Below, piece after piece: positions 53,424-62,039 of a stretch of DNA of 64,000 nucleotides. A program made the translations under genes and the position numbers. The stretch is taken from contig NZ_JACHDY010000004.1 of NCBI RefSeq assembly GCF_014201315.1, forward strand, positions 124,001 to 188,000, given 5' to 3'. The notes beneath the pieces are model-generated. The model saw only the letters and a list, made by a program, of their open reading frames with translations, made no database searches and was not told where the DNA came from. This stretch comes from Edaphobacter lichenicola (lineage in GTDB: Bacteria > Acidobacteriota > Terriglobia > Terriglobales > Acidobacteriaceae). Every line of letters begins with the position of its first letter. Within the stretch, counting starts at the first letter, position 1.

Positions 53424-56348
53424 CTATGCGGAAGGCAGTGAATCGAGAGCTGCCTTCGTTTTGTCGTGCAGAACTTTGGTTTCGGCGTGTTGCTTGCGCA
53501 GACCGTCTACGATGTGGGCGGGGGCCTTCGACATGAAGGTTTCGTTGTTGAGTTGTTTGTCAGCAGAGGCCAGGCCTTTTTCGTATTTGGCAAGGTCTTT
53601 GGTGAGGCGCTCGCGTTCAGCAGCGACGTCGATTTGACGCTCGTAGATGATGGCTACGTCGAACTCTGCAGTGGAGCGGGCATTCGAGGCGGTGAACGGC
53701 TCGCTGGCAAACTCTACTGCTTGGACGCGGGACATCTTTGCGAGGACGTCGGCGTTGGCGTCGGCTAGCGCGAGGACGCGATTGCCTGCGTGGATGGTGA
53801 TGGGTGTGGCTTCTTTTTCGGGGACGCCTAGTTCTTTGCGCAGACCGCGTACGGTGACGATGAGCTCCTGCAGAGTCTTCATCGCGCTCTCGGCTACTGG
53901 GTCGGCGGGGAAGTCGGTGGCTTGCGGGTAACGGGTGAGGGCGATGGATTTTGCTGGCGGCTTGCCTTCGTAGAGGGCGTGCCAGATCTCTTCGGTGAGG
54001 AAGGGCATGAAGGGGCTGAGGAGACGCAGGGCGCTCTCGAAGACGCCTACGAGTGAGGCGAGGGTGAGGGCGGTGACGGGATTTGTCTCTGTGGCCGAAA
54101 GCTCTTTGGCAGAGGGAGAGGCGTTGGCTTCTTCGGGATTCTTCGCTTCGCTCAGAATGACAGCTTCGTGATTCATTGTTTCGCTTGGGATGACAGCTTC
54201 GGGAGGAACGCCGAAGTTGAGGCGAAGTTTGGCAAGCTCGAGGTACCAGTCGCAGAACTCGCCCCAGAAGAACTGGTAGATGGCGTTGGCGGCTTCGTCG
54301 AAGCGGTAGTCGGCGAGGGCGCGGTCGACTTCGGCGGAGACAGCGCTGAGACGGGAGAAGATCCAGCGAGTCTCGAGTGGTGTGTCGTCTGGCAACGAGG
54401 GGACTACGCCGCTGTCGCGCATGGTCATGTTGTAGCCGGCCTCGCGGGCGCGATCTACGTTCATGAAGAGGAAGCGGGCGGCGTTCCAGATCTTGTTGGC
54501 GAAGGCGCGGTAGCCTTCGGTGCGGGCTTCGCTGAAAGCGATATCGGTGCCGGGTGAGGCCATGCTGGCGAGGGTGAAGCGGACGGCGTCGGTGCCGAAG
54601 CGCTCGATGATGTCGATGGGGTTGATGACGTTGCCCTTGGTCTTGGACATCTTCTCGCGGTTGGCGTCGCGGACCAGGCCGTGGATGTAGACCTCGCGGA
54701 AGGGGACGGCGTCGGCGAGAGTGCGATTGCTGCCGTCGGGCATGGGGACGTCGAGCATGAAGTGAGTGCCGAGCATGACCATGCGGGCGACCCAGAAGAA
54801 GAGGATGTCGAAGCCGGTGACGAGGAGGTCGGTGGGGTAGAAGGTAGCGAGGTCGGGCGTGAGGTCCGGCATGCCGGTGTCGGCGTTTGGATTGGGCCAG
54901 CCGAAGACGGTAAAGGGGAGGAGGCCGGAGGAGAACCAGGTGTCGAGGACGTCGGTTTCTTGAACGAGGTCGGTGGAGTTGCAGGTGGTGCAGTGGGTGG
55001 GTGTTGTTCGCGCCACGGTAATTGCAGAACAGGCCTTGCAGTACCACGCGGGAATGCGATGGCCCCACCAGAGCTGGCGGGAGATGCACCAGTCGTAGAT
55101 GTTCTTCATCCACTCGTCGTACGTCTTGCGGTACTGGTCGGGGGTGAATTTGATGTGGCCCTTGTCGACGGCTGCGATTGCTTTCGCCGCGATGCTGTCG
55201 CCGCCGGTGTTGGGAGTTTTGTTGACGGCGAGGAACCACTGCTGCGAAAGGCGCGGCTCGATGACGACGCCGGTGCGCTGGGAGATGCCGATGGAGTTGG
55301 TGTGCTCCTTGATCTCGACGAGGAGGCCGAGGGCTTCGAGGTCGGCCACGATCTTCTCGCGTGCGACGTAGCGGTCGAGGCCGTGGTAGGGCGAGCCGGG
55401 GAGGAGGACGTGTGCGGTCTCGTCGAGGATGGTGAGGTTGGGAAGGTTGTGGCGCTGGCCGATGGCGAAGTCGTTGGCGTCGTGCGCGGGCGTGACCTTG
55501 ACGGCGCCGGTGCCGAACTCGGGCTTGGCCCAGTCGTCGGCTAGGATGGGGATCTCGCGGTCGGGTGCGTTGTTGATTCCGCTGAGCGGAAGGCGTACGA
55601 GTTTGCCTTGCAGGGCGAGGTAGCGCTCGTCAGTGGGGTTTACGGCTACGGCTACGTCGCCGAGCATGGTTTCGGGGCGGGTGGTTGCGATGACGATCGA
55701 ACCACTGCCATCTGCCAATGGATAGCGGATGTGGTAGATCTTGCCGACGCGCTCCTCGTGCTCGACTTCGAGGTCGGAGACGGCGGTCTGGATGCTGGGG
55801 TCCCAGTTGACGATGTAGGCGCCACGATAGATGAGGCCCTGCTCGTAGAGGCGGACGAAGGCCTCGTTGACGGCGGGGCTGAGGCGGTCGTCCATGGTGA
55901 AGTACTCGCGGGACCAGTCGACGGAGGCTCCGAGGCGCTTCATCTGGTCGAGGATGGCTCCGCCGTAGATGTCGCGCCAGGTCCAGACCTTTTTGACAAA
56001 GGCGGCGCGGCCGAGCTCCTGCCGGGTCTTGCCTTCTTCCTTGAGTTGGCGCTCTACCATCATCTGGGTGGCGATGCCGGCGTGGTCGGTGCCGGGGACC
56101 CAGAGGGCGGTTTCGCCGCGCATGCGATGCCAGCGGGTGAGGATGTCCATCTCCGCCTGGTTGAGCATGTGGCCCATGTGGAGGCGGCCGGTGACGTTGG
56201 GGGGCGGCAAAAGAATGGTGAACTTCTTTTTCGCGGCGTGCGTAGTTTCGGGGGTCGGAACGTCAAACAGATGTTCTTTGACCCAGTACTCGGCCCAGCG
56301 CTGTTCGATAACGGACGGATCGTATGCTTTTGGAAGTTCCTGGCTCAT
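53424..56348 (-). CDS. valS: valyl-tRNA synthetase with a repeat-derived insertion
   Basis: This 974-residue enzyme charges tRNA-Val. The HIGH motif is RLHMGHM (about residue 58), the KMSKS motif is EKMSKTKGN (about residue 564), the tRNA editing domain lies between, and the C-terminus is a coiled-coil arm. Between CDWYLELAKLRLNF and the next anticodon-domain helix an extra stretch of about 40 residues occurs. It includes AVILSEAKNPEEA, encoded by a dispersed repeat (54134-54203). Start ATG 56348 is preferred; the in-frame start at 56435 adds an unconserved leader. Confidence 0.95.
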   Translation of the reverse strand: MSQELPKAYDPSVIEQRWAEYWVKEHLFDVPTPETTHAAKKKFTILLPPPNVTGRLHMGHMLNQAEMDILTRWHRMRGETALWVPGTDHAGIATQMMVERQLKEEGKTRQELGRAAFVKKVWTWRDIYGGAILDQMKRLGASVDWSREYFTMDDRLSPAVNEAFVRLYEQGLIYRGAYIVNWDPSIQTAVSDLEVEHEERVGKIYHIRYPLADGSGSIVIATTRPETMLGDVAVAVNPTDERYLALQGKLVRLPLSGINNAPDREIPILADDWAKPEFGTGAVKVTPAHDANDFAIGQRHNLPNLTILDETAHVLLPGSPYHGLDRYVAREKIVADLEALGLLVEIKEHTNSIGISQRTGVVIEPRLSQQWFLAVNKTPNTGGDSIAAKAIAAVDKGHIKFTPDQYRKTYDEWMKNIYDWCISRQLWWGHRIPAWYCKACSAITVARTTPTHCTTCNSTDLVQETDVLDTWFSSGLLPFTVFGWPNPNADTGMPDLTPDLATFYPTDLLVTGFDILFFWVARMVMLGTHFMLDVPMPDGSNRTLADAVPFREVYIHGLVRDANREKMSKTKGNVINPIDIIERFGTDAVRFTLASMASPGTDIAFSEARTEGYRAFANKIWNAARFLFMNVDRAREAGYNMTMRDSGVVPSLPDDTPLETRWIFSRLSAVSAEVDRALADYRFDEAANAIYQFFWGEFCDWYLELAKLRLNFGVPPEAVIPSETMNHEAVILSEAKNPEEANASPSAKELSATETNPVTALTLASLVGVFESALRLLSPFMPFLTEEIWHALYEGKPPAKSIALTRYPQATDFPADPVAESAMKTLQELIVTVRGLRKELGVPEKEATPITIHAGNRVLALADANADVLAKMSRVQAVEFASEPFTASNARSTAEFDVAIIYERQIDVAAERERLTKDLAKYEKGLASADKQLNNETFMSKAPAHIVDGLRKQHAETKVLHDKTKAALDSLPSA
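53431..53463 (+). terminator. terminator hairpin within the valS 3' end
   Basis: An 8-bp stem GAAGGCAG/CTGCCTTC with an 11-base loop is followed by GTTTT on the plus strand. It can terminate the SnoaL-like gene (stop at 53385), although it lies within the tail of convergent valS. Confidence 0.6.
54134..54203. repeat. dispersed repeat inserted in-frame in valS
   Basis: The plus strand reads GGGATTCTTCGCTTCGCTCA then GAATGACAGCTTCG, followed by a second, partial copy TTCGCTTGGGATGACAGC. Both are the widespread CTTCGCTCAGRATGACA-type repeat, like that at 12643-12686. Read on the minus strand it encodes AVILSEAKNPEE and AVIPSE in the valS frame. Confidence 0.75.
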
Positions 56349-56467
56349 CGGTGTTTTAAGGGTAGCATCGACGGGCGTTAACCGCTGGTATGCGGTGGCG
56401 GGCTCGTGCGTCAGGAAACGGTTCGTCAAAGACATGCATCCACGTACACTAGCCCACGAGGTTACTC

Positions 56468-56962
56468 ATGCGTAGACTGCTCCTCGCTCTTGCCCTGTTG
56501 ATTGTTGCCGGTACACCCGCCTTTGCCCGCTCTTCGCAGGATCGCGCCAGTATTGGAAGCGATATTACGATTGCGGATGGAGAGACGGCGGGGGATATCG
56601 CCTGTGCGTTTTGCACGGTGCGTGTGCATGGCGAGGTGAAGGGAGATATCGCGACCTTCCTGGGGTCGGTGGTGGTCGACTCGGGGAGGACGATCTCGGG
56701 CGATGTGGCTTCGCTTGGCGGCGATCTCGAGATGGGCCAGGATGCGTCGGTGGGCGGCGATGTTGCGATTGCCGCGGGAGACTTGAAGCTGGGCGACGGG
56801 GCGGCGATTCATGGCCAGCGGACGGTTCTGCCTGGGCGCTTGTGGCTTCTGTTGCCGCTCGCACCGTTTTTGATACTCGCGGGACTGATCTGGTTGATCG
56901 TGTCTATCGTTCGGCGTAACCGGTATCCGTATCCGGTTCCTCCAAGAGGGCGCGGGTTCTAG
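56468..56962 (+). CDS. exported bactofilin-like CxFC protein, paralogue 1
   Basis: This 164-residue protein has a signal peptide (1-20), then short beta repeats of the form GDIATFLGSVVVDSG, like a bactofilin-type beta-helix, and a C-terminal membrane helix followed by a basic tail (VRRNRYPYPVPPRGRG). The conserved element is IACAFCTVRVHGEVKGD with a CxFC pair. It probably sits in the inner membrane with the beta-helix outside. It is related to the next gene (57080-57610). No function is known. Confidence 0.8.
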   Translation: MRRLLLALALLIVAGTPAFARSSQDRASIGSDITIADGETAGDIACAFCTVRVHGEVKGDIATFLGSVVVDSGRTISGDVASLGGDLEMGQDASVGGDVAIAAGDLKLGDGAAIHGQRTVLPGRLWLLLPLAPFLILAGLIWLIVSIVRRNRYPYPVPPRGRGF

Positions 56963-57079
56963 CCCAAGTCTTTTGCCGGGGCTGAGGTAGTGTAAGAAGA
57001 TTAGGGGACCTGATCAGGGAACCTGGCCTGCGGCGCATGCGTACCACCTTCTGCACGCTGTTTATTCTCTGGGGGAACT

Positions 57080-57610
57080 TTGCCGAACTTCGCGCTCCGC
57101 AGCCTCGTCTTCACGCTTCTGTTTGTCTCGACCGCGCTGGCTCAGGCGCCGGGCAACCGGGCTTATGTCGGGGAGGATGTTTATGTCGCTTCGGGCCAGC
57201 AGGTGCGCAATGCGATGTGTATCTTCTGCTCGGTGCAGGTGGAGGGTGACGTGACGGGGCGGGTCATCGTGCTGTTCGGCAGCCTGAATGTGACCGGACA
57301 GGTGGCAAAGGGCGCGACCGTGATCGGGGGAAACGCGGTGGTCGATTCGCAGGCGCGGATTGGCGGCGATACGACGGTGCTGGGCGGTAATGCGGTGTAT
57401 GAGAGCGATGAATCGTTTGGGGGAAGCGCGTATGTGCTGGGCGGTCATCTGTCGCATGTGCCGCTGGCGCATGGACAGGTGAGTGCGCACCCACGGGTCT
57501 CGTTGAGCCCGCTGTTTTCGGTTTTGCTGGGGGTGCTGGTGTTGCTGCTGCTTTCGGCTTTGTTTGTGCCGCAGGTGCGGCGGCGTATTGCAGTCAATCA
57601 GAACTCTTGA
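57080..57610 (+). CDS. exported bactofilin-like CxFC protein, paralogue 2
   Basis: This 176-residue protein shares the layout of the gene at 56468: signal peptide (1-21), AMCIFCSVQVEGDVTGR with the CxFC pair, beta repeats (GGDTTVLGGNAVYE), a C-terminal membrane helix and a basic end (VPQVRRRIAVN). It starts with TTG and has GGGGGAAC as ribosome binding site. The two paralogues probably arose by duplication and may form mixed polymers. This is inference. Confidence 0.8.
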   Translation: MPNFALRSLVFTLLFVSTALAQAPGNRAYVGEDVYVASGQQVRNAMCIFCSVQVEGDVTGRVIVLFGSLNVTGQVAKGATVIGGNAVVDSQARIGGDTTVLGGNAVYESDESFGGSAYVLGGHLSHVPLAHGQVSAHPRVSLSPLFSVLLGVLVLLLLSALFVPQVRRRIAVNQNS

Positions 57611-57631
57611 GCGGAGTGTGTTCCGGACGAC

Positions 57632-57667
57632 AAAAAAGGATGCACGCCTAGGGCTGCATCCTTTTTT
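57632..57667. terminator. bidirectional terminator
   Basis: A perfect 13-bp stem AAAAAAGGATGCA/TGCATCCTTTTTT with a 10-base loop lies between the convergent bactofilin-like and BamD-like genes. Confidence 0.92.
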
Positions 57668-57694
57668 GTTTGATGAGGAAGATGCACGAAGACG

Positions 57695-59422
57695 TTAGAA
57701 GGGGTTCAGCTTGTTCAAGCCCTTCTTCTTCTTGTGCTTGCTGTCGGACTCGTCGCCCTTGTCGAAGTCAGGCTTTCTGTTCTTTCCGTTGGCGTTGCTG
57801 GCCTGTGCGACGGGCTGGGTTCCGGGCTTGATATCGTTGACTGCGTCGGGGGCAGCCGCAGCCTTTTCAACCGCGGGAAGAGGCGTGGAGTTGGTTGGTC
57901 CAACCGCCTTCAGGCCGCCATCGGCAGGGACGGTGGTTCCGGAGGTGCCGGAGTTGAGAATCTCGACTCCGCCGATGCGGTTGCCGGAGGATGCGGGCGG
58001 GGTTGGTGCTGCACCGGAGATGCTGGTCGTCGACGATGCTCCGCTGGCGGCACCGGGGTCGGCGGCAGGGACGTCCGAGAGAGCCAGAGGCGCGGCGGGT
58101 GCTGCCGGAGCTGCGCCTTCTGCTGCGGGAGCTGCATCCGCTGTTGTCGTCGCGGGCTTCGCAGTGAGAGCGGCTCCGGCGGCAGCGTTGGGACTCAGCG
58201 CATCGTTGAAGTCGGTCTTGATCTGGTTCACGACGTGCGGCGCGATCGTGGGAGTGGGATCGGCGAGGGTCGGCTCTCCATCACGCGCTGCCATGACGAC
58301 GTCCGGCTGGTGGAGGACGAGCAGACGAGCGCGATCCTGCAGACGATATTGACGGCGGCTGTTTTCAAGCGCGACGCTGGCGGCGATCTGCTCGGGGGTC
58401 GGCTGCGGAATCTTGACGTTCATCGCATCGAGACGGTCGCGGGCATCCTCGACGTGGGGTGAGGCGGAGTGCTCGAGAATCACCTTGCTGTAGGCGGCGA
58501 TCGCCTGGTCGTCATAGATCTTTTCGAGCCTTGCCTTGCCTGCTTCGGGAAGCTTCATGGTGCGGACGAATCGCGCTTCGGCCTCATACGCATCGCCGAG
58601 GCCGACCAGAACGTCGTCCATGTGGCTGTACTGCGGATAGGTGTCGGCGACGGTCTGGTAGCGCGCGATGGTCGCGGGATAGTTGTTGTGAGTCTGGTAG
58701 AAGGCAGCGATGTTGGCCTCGCGATTGGCCATGACCTCCTGTACCTCGCGCAGCCTCTGCTTGGCCTGAGGGACCAGGGTCGACTCGGGGAACTGCTGCA
58801 GCATCAGGCGGTACTCTTCTTCAGCGTGAGTGGCCTTGGCGTAGTCGCGGTCGGGCTTGTCCATCTGGCGGAAGTAGATGTCGCCTACGCGCATCTGGGC
58901 TTCGGCGGCCTCGGGGGCGTTGGGGAAGAAGGTGATGAAGTCCTTGTACTCCTGCTCGGCCTGGGTGAGGGCTGCGGTGCCGCCTTCCTTGTACCAGCTG
59001 TCTCCGATGGCGAGCTTGGCCTTCATCTGATACTGCGAGTCGGGATAGGTGTTGAGCAGGGTCTGCAGGTCGAGACGGGCGACGTCGAAGTGTCCGCGCT
59101 TGGTGGCGTCGACGGCCTTGTCGTAGAGCACCTTGTCGGGAAGATTGGCGTTGGGCTTGTCGGCCGGCTTCATCGTCTTCTCTTTGCGGAGCTCTTTCTT
59201 GGTGTCCTTGGACGGGACGACTTTGTCCTTCTTGTTGTTCGGTGTTGCGGAGAGGGTCACGCTCTCGTGCTGCTGACCGTTGGCGTCGGTGGTTGTCTGG
59301 GAGGAGCCGTTTACCTGCGCCAGGGCTCCGATGGAGCTGAGCGAGCCAAACATCAAACTGGCAATTGCGACTCCGGCCAGTGTACCGGCCCTGAGAGTTG
59401 GAAAGAAAGAACGCTTGTTCAT
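57695..59422 (-). CDS. bamD: BamD-like outer-membrane assembly TPR protein
   Basis: This 575-residue exported protein has TPR repeats like BamD (LYDKAVDATKRGHFDVARLDLQ, LNTYPDSQYQMKAKLAIGDSW, EYKDFITFFPNAPEAAEAQM), which scaffolds beta-barrel protein assembly in the outer membrane. A signal peptide of about 36 residues is present, but I see no lipobox cysteine, so lipidation is doubtful. From about residue 380 on, the tail is low-complexity and rich in Ala/Pro/Ser/Thr, ending in KHKKKKGLNKLNPF. It is about twice the usual BamD length. Confidence 0.82.
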   Translation of the reverse strand: MNKRSFFPTLRAGTLAGVAIASLMFGSLSSIGALAQVNGSSQTTTDANGQQHESVTLSATPNNKKDKVVPSKDTKKELRKEKTMKPADKPNANLPDKVLYDKAVDATKRGHFDVARLDLQTLLNTYPDSQYQMKAKLAIGDSWYKEGGTAALTQAEQEYKDFITFFPNAPEAAEAQMRVGDIYFRQMDKPDRDYAKATHAEEEYRLMLQQFPESTLVPQAKQRLREVQEVMANREANIAAFYQTHNNYPATIARYQTVADTYPQYSHMDDVLVGLGDAYEAEARFVRTMKLPEAGKARLEKIYDDQAIAAYSKVILEHSASPHVEDARDRLDAMNVKIPQPTPEQIAASVALENSRRQYRLQDRARLLVLHQPDVVMAARDGEPTLADPTPTIAPHVVNQIKTDFNDALSPNAAAGAALTAKPATTTADAAPAAEGAAPAAPAAPLALSDVPAADPGAASGASSTTSISGAAPTPPASSGNRIGGVEILNSGTSGTTVPADGGLKAVGPTNSTPLPAVEKAAAAPDAVNDIKPGTQPVAQASNANGKNRKPDFDKGDESDSKHKKKKGLNKLNPF

Positions 59423-59523
59423 CCGCTATAGACCCCATCCGCCTCGCGCGGTCAGGCGCTCAGGCTGTGTTCTATTCTAATCGTTCCTGTCTGATCCTTA
59501 CTACTGCGTGACTTCGGCCGCGC

Positions 59524-60201
59524 TTATGCCACTTGTACCGAGCCGGCGGCCCGGGCGATTTTGAGAAATTCCACGGCGTTCTGCTCGGTCTTGCCGGGGC
59601 TGAAGATGGCTGAGCCGGCCACGAGCATGTCGGCTCCTGCTTCGACGACCTGAGCGACGGTATCGTGAGCAACGCCGCCGTCTACTTCGATGCGAAAGTT
59701 GAGGCCCATCTCCTCGCGCAGTTCGGCGAGGTGTGCGATCTTGTCGAGCGCGAGCGGCAGGAACTTCTGTCCGCCGAAGCCAGGATTCACGCTCATCACC
59801 AGCACATGATGCACGATGGGAAGGACTTCCACCAGCGTGTCGACCGGAGTTGCGGGGTTGATGACGACGGCCGGCAACATGCCGTGGTCGATGATCTGCT
59901 GGAGGGTCCGATAGAGGTGGCGGCAGACCTCCTGGTGGACGCTCATCATGTCGGCCCCGGCTTCGGCGAAGTCGTGGATGAAGTCGTCGGGGTTTTCGAC
60001 CATCAGGTGGCAGTCGAGGGGGAGCCTGGTGATGGGGCGGAGGGCTTTGACGACGGGCGGGCCGAAGGTGATGTTGGGGACGAAGTGGCCGTCCATGATG
60101 TCGACGTGGAGGAGGGTTGCGCCGCCGCGCTCCACGAGGGCGACATCGTCGGCGAGGTGGGCGAAGTCTGCGGCGAGGATGGATGCTGCCAGTTCGATCA
60201 C
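59524..60201 (-). CDS. rpe: ribulose-phosphate 3-epimerase
   Basis: This 225-residue TIM-barrel enzyme interconverts ribulose-5-phosphate and xylulose-5-phosphate. The family blocks are ELAASILAADFAHLADDV, LHVDIMDGHFVPNITFGPPV, DCHLMVENPDDFI, VMSVNPGFGGQKFLP and IEVDGGVAHDTV. It supplies substrate to the transketolase encoded at 20062 but lies far from it. Confidence 0.97.
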   Translation of the reverse strand: MIELAASILAADFAHLADDVALVERGGATLLHVDIMDGHFVPNITFGPPVVKALRPITRLPLDCHLMVENPDDFIHDFAEAGADMMSVHQEVCRHLYRTLQQIIDHGMLPAVVINPATPVDTLVEVLPIVHHVLVMSVNPGFGGQKFLPLALDKIAHLAELREEMGLNFRIEVDGGVAHDTVAQVVEAGADMLVAGSAIFSPGKTEQNAVEFLKIARAAGSVQVA

Positions 60202-60318
60202 GGGAATAAGCTCCTGAAGCCCAGTTTATCAGTGCGCCATCAAGTCTTTTTCTCTGACAGGTGGGATTCGGTGGTTTATTGTGTGTCTGCCGAATCATTG
60301 TGCGTGCCGGAGGTTCCT

Positions 60319-61383
60319 ATGCTGAGGATGGCTCGTTGGCTATGCTCCTTCTTTGTTATTTTGAGCCTTTTACCTGGCGCGGAGATGCGCACCCTGGCCT
60401 GTACGCGGGCTGTTTACCTGGGGCCGGACGGCGAAGTGATTACCTCTCGCTCGATGGATTGGAAGGTCGATGTAGGCACGAATCTGTGGATACTGCCTCG
60501 CGGGATGGAGCGGAACGGGGAGGTGGGAGCGCAGTCGCTCAAGTGGAGATCGAAGTACGGAAGCGTGGTGGCTACTGGATATGACGTTTCAACGACGGAT
60601 GGGATGAATGAGAAGGGGATGGTGGCGAATCTGCTGTGGCTGGTGGAGTCGGAGTATCCGAAGCCGATCGCAGGCAAGCCAGGGATGGCGATCTCACTAT
60701 GGGCACAGTGGGTGCTGGACAACTTCGCTACAGTGGCAGAGGCAGTGGACGCTCTGGAGCACGAGACCTTTACGCTGGTGACCGCGAGTGTTCCGGGCGA
60801 GAAGAGGCTCGCTACGCTGCATCTCTCGATGTCGGATGCGACCGGCGACAGCGCGATTGTGGAGTACATCGACGGGAAGCAGACGATTCACCATGACCGC
60901 AAGTATCAGGTGATGACGAACTCCCCGGCGTTCGATCAGCAGCTGGCGCTGGATACATATTGGAAAGGCATTGGCGGAACGGTCATGCTTCCGGGAACGA
61001 ACCGCGCGGCGGACAGGTTTGCGCGAGCTTCTTTCTACATCAACGCAATTCCACAGGGAGAGAGTCCGGATATTACAGTTGCCAGCGTCTTCAGCGTGAT
61101 CCGGAATGTCTCGGTGCCTTATGGGCTTACGACGCCGGAGGAGCCGAACATCTCATCGACGCGATGGCGAACAGTGGCCGATCAGAAGAGAATGATTTAC
61201 TTCTTCGAGTCCGCGGTGACACCCAATACGTTCTGGATGAACTTCAAGGATATCGATTTCTCCGCAGAGACCGGGAAGGTGGAGAAGCTTGACCTGGGAA
61301 AGAACCAGAGCCAAGTCTATGCCGGGAATGCTGTAAAGGAATTTGTGATGAGCAAGCCGTTTAAATTTCTTGGGATACCGTAG
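60319..61383 (+). CDS. secreted linear-amide C-N hydrolase (choloylglycine hydrolase/penicillin acylase V family)
   Basis: This 354-residue protein is an Ntn-type amidase. The catalytic Cys28 directly follows the signal peptide (CTRAVYLG), so signal cleavage would expose it as the N-terminal nucleophile. SRSMDWKVD, NEKGMVANLLWL and VMTNSPAFDQQL are conserved. Substrates could be acyl-homoserine lactones, N-acyl amino acids or penicillin V; the true substrate is unknown. The ATG at 60319 has GGAGG upstream. The long in-frame extension is antisense to rpe and rejected. Confidence 0.9.
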   Translation: MLRMARWLCSFFVILSLLPGAEMRTLACTRAVYLGPDGEVITSRSMDWKVDVGTNLWILPRGMERNGEVGAQSLKWRSKYGSVVATGYDVSTTDGMNEKGMVANLLWLVESEYPKPIAGKPGMAISLWAQWVLDNFATVAEAVDALEHETFTLVTASVPGEKRLATLHLSMSDATGDSAIVEYIDGKQTIHHDRKYQVMTNSPAFDQQLALDTYWKGIGGTVMLPGTNRAADRFARASFYINAIPQGESPDITVASVFSVIRNVSVPYGLTTPEEPNISSTRWRTVADQKRMIYFFESAVTPNTFWMNFKDIDFSAETGKVEKLDLGKNQSQVYAGNAVKEFVMSKPFKFLGIP

Positions 61384-61491
61384 GCCGTTTGCGTGACACG
61401 ATCCGCCCAATGTCGGACGGTCAGCAGCTGCGGAGGCATTCGAACAAACCCGCTATCGATTCTCAGGGTTGTCACGGCTCAGGATGGGCGC

Positions 61492-61863
61492 TTAGGCAAC
61501 CGTGATCCCATGCCCCTCCGCCGAGGCGAGAGTCGACAGCAGGTTGGTCATCTTCAAGAGATTCCGTAACTGCTTGCCGAGGTGCAGCAGCTGGAACTCG
61601 CACCCTGCGCTCTTTGCGTGAGCATAGAGCCGCACGATCGTTCCCAGTCCCATGCTGTCCACATAGGTCAGGTCTTCGAGATCGAGCACCAACACTTTGC
61701 TGCTGGAGGCAACTTCCTTCAATTCCTTGTAAAAGCCATCCGTGAGGCCCGCCACCAGGCGACCATGGCACTTCACAACGGCAGTTTCCCCTTCACGTTT
61801 AACGTCATAGGTTAGCGGTTTGGCGGGTACTTCAGGCAGTTTGGCGGCTACTTCTTCAGGCAT
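61492..61863 (-). CDS. STAS-domain anti-sigma-factor antagonist
   Basis: This 123-residue protein is a STAS-domain regulator of the SpoIIAA/RsbV type. The phosphorylatable Ser70 is in DLTYVDSMGLG. It would bind an anti-sigma factor when unphosphorylated. No partner kinase or sigma factor is encoded nearby. The N-terminal 20 residues (Pro/Glu-rich) are extra to the domain. Confidence 0.9.
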   Translation of the reverse strand: MPEEVAAKLPEVPAKPLTYDVKREGETAVVKCHGRLVAGLTDGFYKELKEVASSSKVLVLDLEDLTYVDSMGLGTIVRLYAHAKSAGCEFQLLHLGKQLRNLLKMTNLLSTLASAEGHGITVA

Positions 61864-62039
61864 CTGGCGGCTCCATCGAGCAGGAATGAATACACAGAAA
61901 CGATAATCCTACCGGAGCATTCTTGCATACTGGTGCGCCTTCTGCCGAACGAGCTTGCTGGGCTCGTCCTCGAGACCGGGGCTCGAGCCAGGGGAAGAGG
62001 ATCTCGTCGTTGCGCTGTTTTTTGGGGTGATGGGAGTTG

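Noticed and set aside
53617..55239. 540-codon ORF in another minus-strand frame across valS
   Set aside because: It is very Arg/His/Pro-rich; the ValS frame with KMSKT and anticodon-domain motifs is the real one.
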